The notes under the pieces are model-generated. The model had not been told where the DNA came from. It made no database searches and worked only from the letters and a program-made list of their open reading frames with translations. The translations under genes and the position numbers were made by a program. From Isohypsibius dastychi (Eukaryota > Tardigrada > Eutardigrada > Parachela > Isohypsibiidae), in NCBI GenBank assembly GCA_034696485.1, contig JAQIWT010001106.1, positions 1-12,485 of the forward strand: a stretch of 12,485 bases of DNA, given 5' to 3'. Positions within the stretch are counted from its first letter, which is position 1. Each line of letters starts with the position of its first letter. Below are positions 1 to 8,433 of the stretch, piece by piece.

Positions 1-429
1 AATTCCTGTGTTTTCGTCCCCAATTGAATCTTGAAATGTGGCTTTAATAAGGTCGTGAGGGATATCTGTTGTTTCGTCTTTGTCTTTGTTGTGACGATAC
101 CATTTTGAGATAACGTCTTTCAGGTTAAATATGTTGGCTTTCTTAGAAGGTCTCACGGCCATTATGTGACGGGATGTCACTCCAAAGGCGCAGTTGAAAA
201 TGCACGAACAATCCATGCAGTTTTCAAAACAGAACACCGTATACGTTTTTGATGCTGGTGTATCAGCACCGACATCCCTTTCTTCTCCATCAGTAATACC
301 GACGTTGAAACTCCCTGCGCTAAACATCTGAAGCTGTCTCAGAATCATACTGGCCTCAAATTTGGTAAGCGTTGTGCCGATACTCTCAACAGTCTCGGTC
401 GTAGGGAACTCATAGCCTTTTGTTCTCAT
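1..429 (-). CDS. Partial SWIM zinc-finger protein (MULE/ZSWIM-like), runs off left edge
   Basis: An open frame of 143 codons runs from an ATG at 429-427 to the window edge without a stop. A TGA lies directly before that ATG in frame, so it may be a start by default rather than the true N-terminus. Residues 71-89 read C-x-x-C-x-C, nine residues, then S-R-H-I, followed by M-A-V-R. This matches the SWIM pattern (CxC...CxH) found in Mutator-like transposases and ZSWIM proteins, where the usual ending is C-R-H. Here the third cysteine is Ser86 (TCC; TGC would be Cys), so zinc binding may be impaired. Just upstream, a short stretch in another frame (GDYLNYVNENKRL, then stop) looks coding-like and hints at a frameshift. 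No catalytic domain is visible upstream inside the window. It is either the C-terminal part of a decaying transposase or a domesticated SWIM gene. The open frame is clear; the family is inferred. Confidence 0.55.
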   Translation of the reverse strand, partial: MRTKGYEFPTTETVESIGTTLTKFEASMILRQLQMFSAGSFNVGITDGEERDVGADTPASKTYTVFCFENCMDCSCIFNCAFGVTSRHIMAVRPSKKANIFNLKDVISKWYRHNKDKDETTDIPHDLIKATFQDSIGDENTGI

Positions 430-825
430 TCACGTAATTCAAATAGTCACCCTAGTCCTTTCATACAGAAACACGTCCAAAAAAATTTTGATTCATACAT
501 AAAGGGCCACTTTTTACAAAATTTTCGTCCCACAACCTCTCATTGCCACTGTGACCATAAGGGAAAACCGTTCAATTCTATTTGTTAATCTGTTCCCAAA
601 CGTCTGTATGTGCAAACGGAAAGCAAATGCCAATCGTTGTCGAATTGGTCCCCAGTTTTTATTATGATACTCTTAATGAACTCGTCCGGAAAGCTTATTG
701 AGTATCACGATTTCTTGATTTTCGAATTCAGAATATTTCCCTGCATGCAGTAGTTTTCTGATTTATATATACATTTCTCCTCATAGTTTTCTTGTCTCTC
801 TCCCAAAGGAAAGAACCTAAAAACC
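430..825. other. No recognisable gene
   Basis: AT-rich sequence between two minus-strand coding remnants. Apart from the short coding-like piece next to the SWIM frame (about 430-465, minus), I see no convincing exon, repeat or RNA gene. Confidence 0.4.
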
Positions 826-1161
826 CTCCATGAAAAGTCGACCATTTTGTGGAAGTTTCTCGAAAGACATCGGGTGAAACAGACCAGCTACGACCGAGAG
901 ACTTTTCGGCCGCTTCTTTATTCGGATTCTGAAATGTTCAGAGTTCTCCTAGCATTCAACCTCACGGTCGGTTTGATTTTAGAAACCTCTTGAGAAGTAA
1001 TATCCATATCTGGTCCCCCAACATTCGTCTTTGATCTTAAATTCGGTCCTCTCGCTCGATGTGGTGGACATCTGTCCGGTTTCAATTATTGTTCTCAGCC
1101 AGTTGTGAAACTCGTTCTCAACAACATAGTTAGCTCTGTTGACTTCGAACTTCTCAAACAT
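826..1161 (-). pseudogene. Broken reading frame, possibly the N-terminal part of the SWIM gene
   Basis: Sixty codons are open from ATG 1161 (beginning MFEKFEVNRANYVVENEF). The same frame then continues for about 50 codons interrupted by two stops (TAA at 979-981, then a TAG), passing through peptides such as FRIRIKKRPKSL. The segment WGTRYGYYFSRG loosely resembles the aromatic and basic N-terminal zinc-binding region seen ahead of MULE/FAR1/ZSWIM transposase domains. It lies upstream of the SWIM frame on the same strand. The roughly 400 bases between them are far too short to hold a transposase core, so if the two belong together the gene is internally deleted. Family assignment is weak; it could be a chance frame. 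Confidence 0.25.
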
Positions 1162-1607
1162 GCCAAGAATGCAGGGAGAGATATCACGATATTCCGTTTT
1201 TTGCGATGTTGCTCCAAAAAAGCCTCATCCTTTTGTTTTTTCGCCTTGCATCATAAACAAGAATTCTATGGTAAGAGCCGTTTTTTCTTTGCATAAGGTT
1301 TTCGCAAATTGGGCGTACACAAGAGATTGTGTGAGGATGAACAGCGAAAAAAACACGTTATGGGCTATGAACATAAATTAGTATTTAGCACTACAATTTT
1401 TGTGTGCTTCGTGAAACAATCTTCTTGTTGAATGTTTGCCCATACTCAGCATGAACTTTTGATGTGAGGATGAGACTTGTATTGCGAATCGAGAAATTCA
1501 ATTGAGAACCCAACTGATAGCCCCTAAGATCACGGATGGCGTAGGAAAAGCAACCCTGGAATGGGTATTAGTGACTTAAAATGATCTTAATTTTATGAGA
1601 AATGTTA
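1162..1607. other. No recognisable gene
   Basis: Short overlapping plus-strand frames at 1105-1381 show no recognisable domain. I see no repeat copy or RNA gene here. Confidence 0.4.
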
Positions 1608-1830
1608 CTCGAGATTCCCCGTTTTCAGTGAGGATCATGCAGTTTTCTTAAATCTGCAGATTTCTCACTCTGATCGGGGGGTTCTCGTTCAGATCTCTAC
1701 TCGGGTCTGGAAAAACCGATTGAAAGATGCATAATTGAGCCAAAACAACTGCACAATACATTCTGCGAAACACCCTTGGCAACCAAAGTCATTTCGACTG
1801 ACGACGTGATCTAACAAAAGTGATGCTTCT
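1608..1830 (+). repeat. R block, copy 1 (decayed exon-like repeat)
   Basis: First of three copies (others at 4190 and 11167). All share the core ATCATGCAGTT, then CTGCAGATT, then CACTC.GATCGGG. Read on the plus strand, the copies give the peptide pattern LQI-S/P-HSDR-x-VL. Many differences between copies fall at silent positions (TCT/TCC, GTT/GTC, CTC/CTT), as expected of a former plus-strand exon. The block is preceded by an acceptor-like CCCGTTTTCAG. This copy reads NLQISHSDRGVL and then reaches a stop after RLKDA. Length differences among the copies break the frame before LQI. The protein family is not recognised. Confidence 0.6.
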
Positions 1831-1954
1831 TCGAAACCGTTTTTCAGGCAGATAACGATCACGTCGAAAATCTCGCATGTTACAAATAAGAGCTGCATTT
1901 TCTCGCATGTTTTCGTATGCTAATTTTCGCAAGCACCGTGTACAGGCACAGAAT

Positions 1955-2065
1955 CTTCACGAATTTCGCAAATCAGCGATCAGGTTCTTCTCAATGTTGC
2001 GTTCAGCAAGATTTGTCGACTGATTGAATTTTGACAAGGCCAAACCACCAAGCCAAATCGCATGC
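1955..2065 (+). repeat. F block, copy 1
   Basis: Shares CGCAAATCAGCGA and a following stretch with 5285-5405, including TTTGT.GA and TTTTGA.AAGGCC. In one plus frame the two copies read RFVDxLNFDKA and KFVDILDFEKA, where the differences are conservative. It lies between the R and A blocks, suggesting another decayed exon of the same unit. Confidence 0.5.
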
Positions 2066-2182
2066 ACACCGGAGTCCAGAGGCGTGCGTCTTCATATTAT
2101 CATAGGTGTTCGATTCATAGGTTTGACTGTGTATGATTAGGTTCCCTCTGGGCAGAAATCACAGATGTCATTCAGAAAATTA

Positions 2183-2452
2183 CCTCGGCGAGTGGTCGGA
2201 TTGTCAAAGAGCTGTCTTGCATCGTTTGGACCCACCTGCTCAACGGCCTGCATGACCTTTTTGAATATGCGCGACTTTGTGGAATCGGGATGGGCGGTTA
2301 GAGCGAAGAACATGTTCGGGCAAGTGTATGATGATGGCTTGAGTTTGACCATTTCAGCGCTGGTATATAGCCGAACATCTCCCACCATTGTAGCAGTAGC
2401 CGACCTTGCTGCCAGTCATCTAATGAACCACCCTATCGGCTCTACTCCGTTA
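2183..2452. repeat. A block, copy 1
   Basis: Longest copy of a block also present at 3122-3327 and 10619-10890, all in the same orientation. The left third has a plus-strand frame in which copies 1 and 3 differ mostly conservatively (copy 3 reads HLLHGLHDFFEYARFCGIGM; copy 1 has N, L and L at the variable sites). All three copies hit a stop just after GIGM and one or two more residues. The middle 2310-2382 is identical to copy 3. The block is also open on the minus strand (VGDVRLYTSAEMVKLKPSS...) and in a second plus frame, so the original coding strand is uncertain. No protein family is recognised. Confidence 0.7.
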
Positions 2453-2585
2453 ATAAGAAGCAAGAAATCGATCTTGTGTTGCGCAGGATTTTCTGCGAAC
2501 TCTCAGATGACTGGTTGATCCATGCAACATCTTGATTAAGGTAAGCTACCGGCAATCCTTCATACGGCATCAGTCGGGAAACCTT
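2453..2585 (+). repeat. D block, copy 1, with splice-donor-like end
   Basis: About 75% similar by eye to 5700-5830. The plus frame reads NKKQEIDLVLRRIFCELS, matching NEQEKKNVNLFLHRICSG in copy 2. It ends AAG|GTAAGC where copy 2 ends AAG|GTGAGT, so both keep a donor consensus at the same place. One base is missing before the donor in this copy, which breaks the frame. Similarity continues past the donor, so use as a splice site is an inference. Confidence 0.55.
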
Positions 2586-3050
2586 TTCTCCGTGTGGCCT
2601 CGTATGACACCGCAAGGTAAGACTTGGTTTCACCAAGAGATCCTCAGGTTTTCGAAATTGATCTACGACGAAAAGCCGACATTCATCGTTTGCCATGATT
2701 ACCGGTGCTCACGAAGTTTGTACACCAGTTTCAGAATCCGTCATCAATTCTAGAATCGGTCTCTATAAAAATGTTAAGGGAGAGGCTAATCGCACAACCT
2801 TTATCACCAAAATCACTCTTGTTTTTCGTTTTCGTGTTTTCGATCTGGAATTGCTCATCAAAATTGACAATATTCTGGGCGGTGAAGCTCCCCTACAGAT
2901 CCTGCTGCTCGCTTTGCTCAATATAACTCCATCTTGTCCGTTTCGAAATTGAAAAACGATGCTACCATTTTTTACAAAATCATCCAGTTTTGCACGCGAA
3001 TTTCTGTGATCCGGATGTGAACTGATGTAACACCTGTAGTGGGCAAGACT
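2586..3050. other. No gene recognised
   Basis: The sequence just after the D block can be followed weakly in the second unit. A plus-strand stretch near 2840-2950 encodes a leucine-rich peptide (PLQILLLALLN) but has no recognisable domain or relative in the window. Confidence 0.35.
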
Positions 3051-3412
3051 TAGAAATATGCTTCCACTTAGACAAAAATCGAAGCGCTCTCGAGTTTCAT
3101 AGTTTGATCATCGAGTTTCAACGCATGACGTTTTTGAATATGCGCGATTTCGTGGAATCGGGATGGGCTCTTAGAGCGAAGAACATGTTCGGGCCAGTGT
3201 ATGATGATGGCTTGAGTTTGACCATTTAAGCGCTGGTATATAACCGAACATCTCCCACCATTGTTGCAATAGCAGACTTTGCTGCCAGTCATCCAATGAA
3301 CCACTCTATCGGCTCTACTCCGTTAACGCCCAATGTTGTAGAATCGGGATGGGCGGTTGGAAATATGTTTCCACTTAGACACACATTGAAGCGCTCTCGA
3401 GTTCCATCGTTT
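3051..3412. repeat. Pair of 55-bp direct repeats flanking A block copy 2
   Basis: Bases 3051-3105 and 3358-3412 match at about 48 of 55 positions in the same orientation, offset by 307 bases; both contain AAGCGCTCTCGAGTT. Between them lies A block copy 2. A second short piece of A (GAATCGGGATGGGC, near 3341-3354) sits immediately before the second repeat. This looks like a partial tandem duplication with truncation. Confidence 0.7.
3122..3327. repeat. A block, copy 2 (truncated, decayed)
   Basis: Aligns with 2250-2452 and begins at GCATGACG, so the left third present in copies 1 and 3 is missing. Each candidate frame carries more stops than in the other copies. On the plus strand the TTTCAG of copies 1 and 3 has become TTTAAG. 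Over the conserved 73-bp core it differs from copy 1 at only three positions. Confidence 0.65.
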
Positions 3413-4189
3413 CCTTTTGTCATGGCAGAAATCAGGTCCGTAAGAAGCTAATATTGGACTGATGTGAAAAAGCTTGAACATTTAAATCTTGAGATTCGAA
3501 AATCGATATCCTGTCTTTCAGGACTTCAGTAATCAGTTATTTGTAAAACTTACGCGTTTAAGTACTCTGTTGCTGACGCTCTAGTATGCTCTCAGGGAAA
3601 ACGTTTGGGATAGCTCTTCAGAGATAGCTCTTCCATGAGAGTCGATTTTGTCGACCAAACGGAGTAAGTGGAGTCTCACCTCACCCTCGATCATACATGA
3701 TGAAATTCTAGAATGAAACTGAATGTTGTGAAATGAAAATACGAGAATGTTTTCAATATTACGTAGTACTGTAGATCGAATGAGGACTCTCCCGGTAGAC
3801 TGTAAAATAACATGATGGAGGAACTGTTAACAGTTTTACGTAGCGAATTCATTTCCATGAATAACCGAAATTTTGTTCAACAAATTTAATAACACAACTG
3901 CCGTTGCTGACTTGTTTTGGTCTAGAGCAAGAACCACAAAGCTGTTGGCAGAATTAGGCAAATCCCCTGCGCACGCATCCAGAAGAATGAACTTGAATGA
4001 TGGCAGCACATACGGCGCGTTTTCCTTACAACTGGAACAAGTTGTAATTACGATTTCATCCGTATCAGAGTTCATTTTAGCTATAATGGTCAAGTAACGG
4101 TAATGTATTTGCGGGCTGAGTTTGAACTGCAAAACGTCGGGGAACCGTTGAAAGGATATTTATGGCTCAAAATATAATAAGAAATATAA
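3413..4189. other. No recognisable gene
   Basis: Bases 3836-4132 are open for 98 codons on the minus strand (contains TTCSSCKENAP, with one CxxC), but I see no known domain or support from a second copy. A small direct repeat, GATAGCTCTTC, lies near 3610-3635. Nothing else stands out. Confidence 0.4.
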
Positions 4190-4412
4190 CTCGAAATTTC
4201 CCGTTCTCAGCGGGGATCATGCAGTTGTAGCAATCTGCAGATTCCTCACTCTGATCGGGAGGTCCTCGGTGAATACATAATTCAGGTGTGGAACACAGAA
4301 CCAGAAGATACATCACAGAGCCACAAACACTGGGCTGTACTGCATGTTCGGCAGGTTGTCCTTAGCAACCAAAACGAGTTCAAATGACGACTTAATCTGG
4401 CAGAAATTAGCG
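4190..4412 (+). repeat. R block, copy 2 (longest readable copy)
   Basis: Aligns with 1608-1830 and 11167-11390. The plus frame is open for about 50 codons from NLQIPHSDREVLGEYIIQVW through HWAVLHVRQVVLSNQNEFK to a TGA. Beyond it, a shifted frame reads NDDLIWQK where copy 1 has TDDVI, stop, QK. It has one base fewer than copy 1 before LQI. Preceded by CCCGTTCTCAG. No protein family recognised. Confidence 0.6.
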
Positions 4413-4423
4413 GGCTTGCGAGA

Positions 4424-4760
4424 CCCGTTACATTTTACCAACGACATACATTTCCCTGCACATTTGAGAAAATAATTTATGAAAACCTATGAGAAATGGC
4501 AAAGAATTTCTGGTCCGTGCGAAATACAAAAGTGTATCAGTTACATGAACATTGGGCAAACAACATGTGGAGGTGGAATCGGAGATGTAATGTAAGGGAT
4601 ATCCACCAATCAGCATCCTGAACATTTTTACCTCGTTTTTGTGCAGCAAATTTGCTGCACATTTGTCGATCCCTTACATTTTGGCAAGGTTGAGCCTGTC
4701 GGACCGATCAGAATACACAATGTACGTCGAAAATGTATGTCTTGGATAAAATGTAAGGGG
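4424..4760. mobile_element. MITE-like inverted-repeat cluster, possibly two nested copies
   Basis: The outer termini are inverted copies of about 33 bases: the left reads CCCGTTACATTTTACCAA then GACATACATTT, and the right, reverse-complemented, reads CCCCTTACATTTTATCCAA then GACATACATTTT. The terminal motif CCCTTACATT occurs twice more inside, reversed at 4589-4600 and forward at 4669-4680, giving four copies in alternating orientation. That fits two related short elements next to or inside each other. No coding capacity, and no clear target duplication. It lies where the second repeat unit carries about 750 extra bases relative to the first. Confidence 0.65.
4640..4661. repeat. 22-bp perfect palindrome
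   Basis: T-GTGCAGCAAA-TTTGCTGCAC-A is its own reverse complement over 22 bases. It lies between the two inner terminal motifs of the MITE-like cluster. Confidence 0.85.
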
Positions 4761-5284
4761 TTCCGCAAAAGGCCTTATTACAACGGCCAAAACGATCTAT
4801 GCAAAGCAATTTTCCGAGATATTATGACAACGTCAGCGATCTCGCTTCGCTTTTAACCAATAAGTATAGCGCTTAAGTGTATAGGTTTGTACGTCAACTT
4901 TTGTCAAGACCAGCGCCGTAACAGGTCTGGAATCGCGTGGTTGTCAAACGAGTGAACTTACTTGGAATCAAGCAAGTGAAACCTGGGGAGTGAATCTACA
5001 GAGGTAAAATACTTTGCGCCGCACTATGTTCCGTTCATCTGCGAACCAACAGGTCTGCAAATGATATCTTGTACGTAGCCTTAAACATCTCAGTCTACAA
5101 TACTTTTCAACTTTTTTTGAGAACGAAGTTCAAGAGACATCTTATTTCTCGGAATTCGTGGTTGATTGCAAAACTTTGAATTGAGAACTAGAACCCTTTC
5201 TCGATGGGTTTGCACTGCGTTCACCACCAGGGAGTCGCCAAAGTGTTTAAAACTACCTTGAAAATCGTGCAATGCTGGCAGGAG
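4761..5284. other. Stretch absent from the first repeat unit; no gene seen
   Basis: Together with the MITE-like cluster this separates R block copy 2 from F block copy 2 by about 900 bases, against about 150 in the first unit. No convincing frame, repeat or RNA gene is visible. Confidence 0.4.
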
Positions 5285-5405
5285 TCTGAGGGCATTTTAC
5301 GAAATCCGCAAATCAGCGACCTGGAACTTCCATAGTTGCGGTAACCAAAATTTGTTGATATCTTAGATTTTGAGAAGGCCGAGCTTACTAAACCAAGTTA
5401 CATGT
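5285..5405 (+). repeat. F block, copy 2
   Basis: Aligns with 1955-2065 through CGCAAATCAGCGA and the KFVDILDFEKA peptide stretch on the plus strand. Stops occur before and after that stretch, so it is not functional as it stands. Confidence 0.5.
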
Positions 5406-5659
5406 AGTCACGAACACTTACAATGTGCACAAAAGTTATTAGTCAATCAAATACCGGCATTTTGCAAAGTTCCCAGTGTTTCGAATCGAGAATGAACTGC
5501 CTGGCAACGCAGCTGGACCATTATGTTGTATACGTCCGCCGTGTCGAGTGTTCATTGTTTGGAAGCATCCTCTACGTACGTATATGTTATGTGTGAGGAC
5601 GGAAATTTTCCTGGCGGAATCGAGCAAGACGATATGAAACTAGACTATATCTGGACTTT

Positions 5660-5830
5660 TTGATGCTGATGGACATTATATTCATGGGCTGTTCAATGAA
5701 CAGGAGAAGAAGAACGTCAATCTTTTTCTGCACAGGATTTGCAGCGGACCCTCACATCGCTGGTTCGACCCACGCATCATGCTGATGAAGGTGAGTTACC
5801 GAAAATCCTCCATACGATATCTGTTGGAAT
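5660..5830 (+). repeat. D block, copy 2, with splice-donor-like end
   Basis: The plus frame is open from about 5655 to 5791 and includes LFDADGHYIHGLFNEQEKK and NLFLHRICSGPSHRWFDP. It ends AAG|GTGAGT at 5791, a good donor consensus. The homologous copy at 2453 has GTAAGC at the same place. It may be the 3' part of a real or recently dead exon. No matching acceptor or downstream exon could be assigned because the transposon nest begins about 135 bases later. Confidence 0.5.
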
Positions 5831-5926
5831 TGTCTTGTTCAACCCTGACTCCCTCTTCCCATAATTCGGGTCACTGTGGAATGACGCCTGCATCAGGCAG
5901 CATTTTTCTATGATTTCAGCAAACAT

Positions 5927-5943
5927 TTGTAGCCGACAGCATT
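5927..5943. mobile_element. Left tip of foldback element, cut off by the Harbinger insertion
   Basis: TTGTAGCCGACAGCATT here matches the outer tip of the foldback's right arm (reverse complement of 9353-9337: TTGTAGCTGACAGAGTT). Joining this flank to the sequence after the Harbinger 3' end, counting ATT once, restores an arm aligning with the right arm through CCCCTG. The tip was therefore separated from the rest by the 2735-bp insertion. Confidence 0.8.
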
Positions 5944-5989
5944 AGAGAGTGTTATTTTTCGTGCTCGTTTCCGACTGACTGCTTACTCG
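5944..5989 (+). repeat. Harbinger 5' terminal inverted repeat
   Basis: Starts AGAGAGTGTT, then a T-rich stretch, GTGCTCG, CTGACTG and TTACTCG. It pairs with 8678-8629 with small indels; the first ten bases are identical. Confidence 0.88.
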
Positions 5990-6073
5990 ATAGTGGAGAA
6001 CGTAGTCAGTGCGTGGGTTTTCTAAACCGCGTTATTTAAGATGTGAGTCATTTGACTCGCTGACTACAGACAG

Positions 6074-6090
6074 ACGCGCCAAAATTTCAC
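6074..6090 (+). promoter_or_regulatory. Subterminal inverted motif, left copy
   Basis: ACGCGCCAAAATTTCAC lies 131 bases inside the left end. Its inverted counterpart, GTGAATTGGCGCGCC at 8517-8531, lies about 148 bases inside the right end. Matching subterminal sites in opposite orientation are candidate binding sites for the transposase or Myb partner; this role is inferred. The same region (6002-6067) has a GTAGTCAG...CTGACTAC pair and GAGTCATTTGACTC. Confidence 0.45.
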
Positions 6091-6161
6091 GGCGAGAATG
6101 AAAATCAAAACAAAGTTTCACTGCCATTTTCAGAACAGAATTCTTCTCCAGTTTTTTTGAC

Positions 6162-7232
6162 ATGGCAGCACAGGAAATTCTCGATTTTGGAATCAACGGC
6201 TTACTTGATGCTGAAGAAGTTGGATATCTTTTACTCCTTCAAGGAGAACAGGAAAAGGCTCCGAAAAAGGTATTCGACCTCGACGATATTTCCGATGAAG
6301 ACTGTTTGCTCCTGTTTCGTTTTGGTCGTCAACACCTGCCAGTTTTGGTCGAGGAATTTCACCTTCCACCCTAAATTTCAACAGCATCCGGTACAACGTT
6401 TTCGGGAATGGAAGGGCTGTGCGTTTTGTTGAGACGTCTCGCTTATCCAAATCGTTTTACGGATATCGCGCACATTTTCCATCGATCAAGAACTCAACTC
6501 TCGATTATTTTTCATTGGACTCTTGAACATATTTATCTTCACTTTGGCTTCCTTGTCTCATCCCTTGACTTGTGTTGGTTGGATCTGGATTCCATCCAAG
6601 AATTTGCAGATGCCATTCATGATAATGGAGCGCCCCTACAAAACTGTTGGGGATTTATAGATGGAACAGAGCGACCCATTTGTCGTCCAACTGTCGGACA
6701 ACGCGTTGTTTGGAATGGACACTATCGGTTCCACAGCATAGCTTTTCAGTCAGTTGCGGCACCGAATGGACTTATAGTCAATCTTGACGGACCATGGCCA
6801 GGCAGGAGACACGATGCTGGAATTTTGAGAGAAAGCGGACTGCTGGAAGGTTTGACCGAGAAAATGCAGCTCATTGGAGAAGAATTTGTTTTATATGGAG
6901 ATCCCGCTTATCCTATCAGCGATGTTATGGAAGCTCCTTTCAGATTTCGAACTGGAGGTCTCTCCCAAGAAGAAATTACTTTCAACGAAGATATGAGCGC
7001 GAGCAGAGTGGCAGTGGAATGGGTTTTTGGAAAAATTGTTAGCTTGTGGGCTTTTGTGGACTTTTCGAAAAATCTCAAAGTTCTTCTCCAGCCAGTTGGG
7101 AAGTATTTCCTTGTAGCAGCTCTTTTGACGAATGTGCATTCAACTATTTACGGAAGCCAGACAGAATCTACTTTTGATTGTCATCCTCCAAATGTTAAAC
7201 AGTACTTAAGGAACACATTAAACGTGGAATGA
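6162..7232 (+). pseudogene. HARBI1-like DDE transposase with one internal stop
   Basis: Start ATG 6162 has good context (GACATGG) and opens MAAQEILDFG; the gene ends TGA 7230-7232. One frame runs throughout except a TAA at codon 71 (6372-6374). Sense codons resume at once with ISTASGTTFSG and MEGLCVLLRRLAYPNRF, the usual start of the helix-turn-helix region in this family. The nuclease is DDE_Tnp_4-like. Using full-frame numbering, the catalytic residues are D167 in GFIDGTER, D247 in YGDPAYP and E286 in VAVEWVFG; the conserved PGRRHDAGIL lies between the first two. Total length would be 355 residues plus the internal stop, normal for the family. A single substitution could turn a CAA, AAA or GAA sense codon into this TAA. 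A restart at Met 6408 would keep the nuclease core (274 residues) but lose the N-terminal 82 codons. Most likely a recently disabled gene; readthrough is possible but unsupported. Confidence 0.93.
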
Positions 7233-7282
7233 AGAGTAAACTAATCTCGAGATTCAAATCCTTCAGAAACCAGACATTTCGC

Positions 7283-8433
7283 TCAATTAATTTTCAAGAG
7301 CTTCTCCAGCATGGCTTTTCGTTCGCGAACATCGAGCTGATGTTTTTCCTGCTCCATTTCAACGCGTTTACGCTCGAGCTCCAGCTTCTCCTTTTCCATC
7401 TTCATTTTCTCTCTCTCCAAATCCATGGCTGCCTCACGAAGTCCAAGTTCCCGTTCGGATTCTGCCCTTTTCGCCTGCAAAAAATCATCGGCGCTTGACT
7501 GCCATCGTTTACGGCCTTTTTTCCGACGCGGGGTGTCTTCGTTATCACTTTGATCTTCATTATCGTCTGCAACAAAAATAATATCAATCAGAGAAACGGA
7601 AGGATGGGTAGTACCCAACAAATGGTCCTTCGATTAAGGAACCTCAAAATTTTCAAAAAATTTTTTTTCGTCTTGTTCTTGTTTTTTTGAAGTTTGCTCT
7701 GGGAAGACCGGGTTGAAATCGTCGTACTTCCGGTTCGTGGCAAAACACTTCCGGGCCAAAAAACATATGTTTTTTCTGAAAGAGCTAGTAAAATGCTATC
7801 AGAAAACTTGTTTGACTTTTGGAGACCTCAAAAGGTGGAGTTTCCAAAGCTCAAGAACCCAGTCAAAAAACCTAAACAACATGAAGTTTTCACAGTTTTC
7901 TGCTCCCAGAAGACTCAAAAGTTGCTCGGTAATGTTGGAATTTGTTGAAAACGTTACATACCTCGCTCTTTTGCACGATGCATGGCAGCTGTCATGAGTT
8001 TCTTCTCGTGACGATCTTGTTTCTCATTCGCCTTCGACTCGATTCCATCCAGTTGGGCTTTGCGCCGCTCTCCCTCTTCTTCCATTTTGCCAATTTCCAG
8101 GAGAAGCACGTCTTTCTCCGAGAAACGTCCTGGATCACCAGATGCCCACTCGTCTTTCCGGTTGGCCTTACGGAAATCTCCAACAAGCTTCTTGATCCGT
8201 TTACCGATTGCTCTCGAAGTGCAAAACATATTCCCCTTCTCAACATCCTTCTTGATTTGCTCCCAGACAACGCCACGTTCGTTGGGAGAAATACGCTCAG
8301 CATCCAAAGATCGGAATTGTCGAAGTATCAAAAGATCTTCCCATTCCTGCCAGATATGTCGTTTTTTAGGTGGAATGTCAGTTTTGTTGGCAGACTCATC
8401 TTCCTTGTTGGTTCCCATGGAGTTGTTCATCAT
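7283..8433 (-). CDS. Myb/SANT-like DNA-binding partner of the Harbinger transposase (two exons)
   Basis: Exon 1 is 8433-7962, the intron 7961-7567 (395 bases) and exon 2 7566-7283. The donor is G|GTATGT and the acceptor a T-rich stretch ending TTGCAG. The phase-1 junction rebuilds an Asp codon, giving 251 residues ending KLLKIN. Residues about 25-95 form a Myb/SANT (trihelix-like) region with Trp28, Trp31 and Trp57 and a basic last helix (TSRAIGKRIKKLVGDFRKAN). An acidic patch (DDNEDQSDNED) and a basic RRKKGRKR nuclear-signal-like stretch follow, then a strongly charged coiled-coil tail (EREKMKMEKEKLELERKRVE). In PIF/Harbinger elements such proteins bind the transposon ends or subterminal sites and help bring the transposase into the nucleus. 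No stop or frameshift is visible. Start candidates are Met1, Met2 and Met6; no AATAAA was seen past the stop. Confidence 0.9.
7567..7961 (-). other. Intron of the Myb-like gene
   Basis: GT...AG boundaries with a GTATGT donor and a TTATTTTTGTTGCAG acceptor. Both reading frames stop inside it (TAA right after the donor Met), and removing it joins the two exons in frame. Length 395 bases. Confidence 0.85.

Noticed and set aside
3836-4132. 98-codon minus frame with a CxxC pair
   Set aside because: A single CxxC is not enough to call a zinc finger, and no other support is visible.
5755-5775. GGTTCGACCC resembling a tRNA B box
   Set aside because: No matching A box or cloverleaf upstream; the sequence lies in the D block and is not conserved in the other copy.
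6157-6450. Other frames overlapping the start of the transposase (91 codons plus, 85 codons minus)
   Set aside because: Shadows of the transposase frame, which alone shows family motifs.
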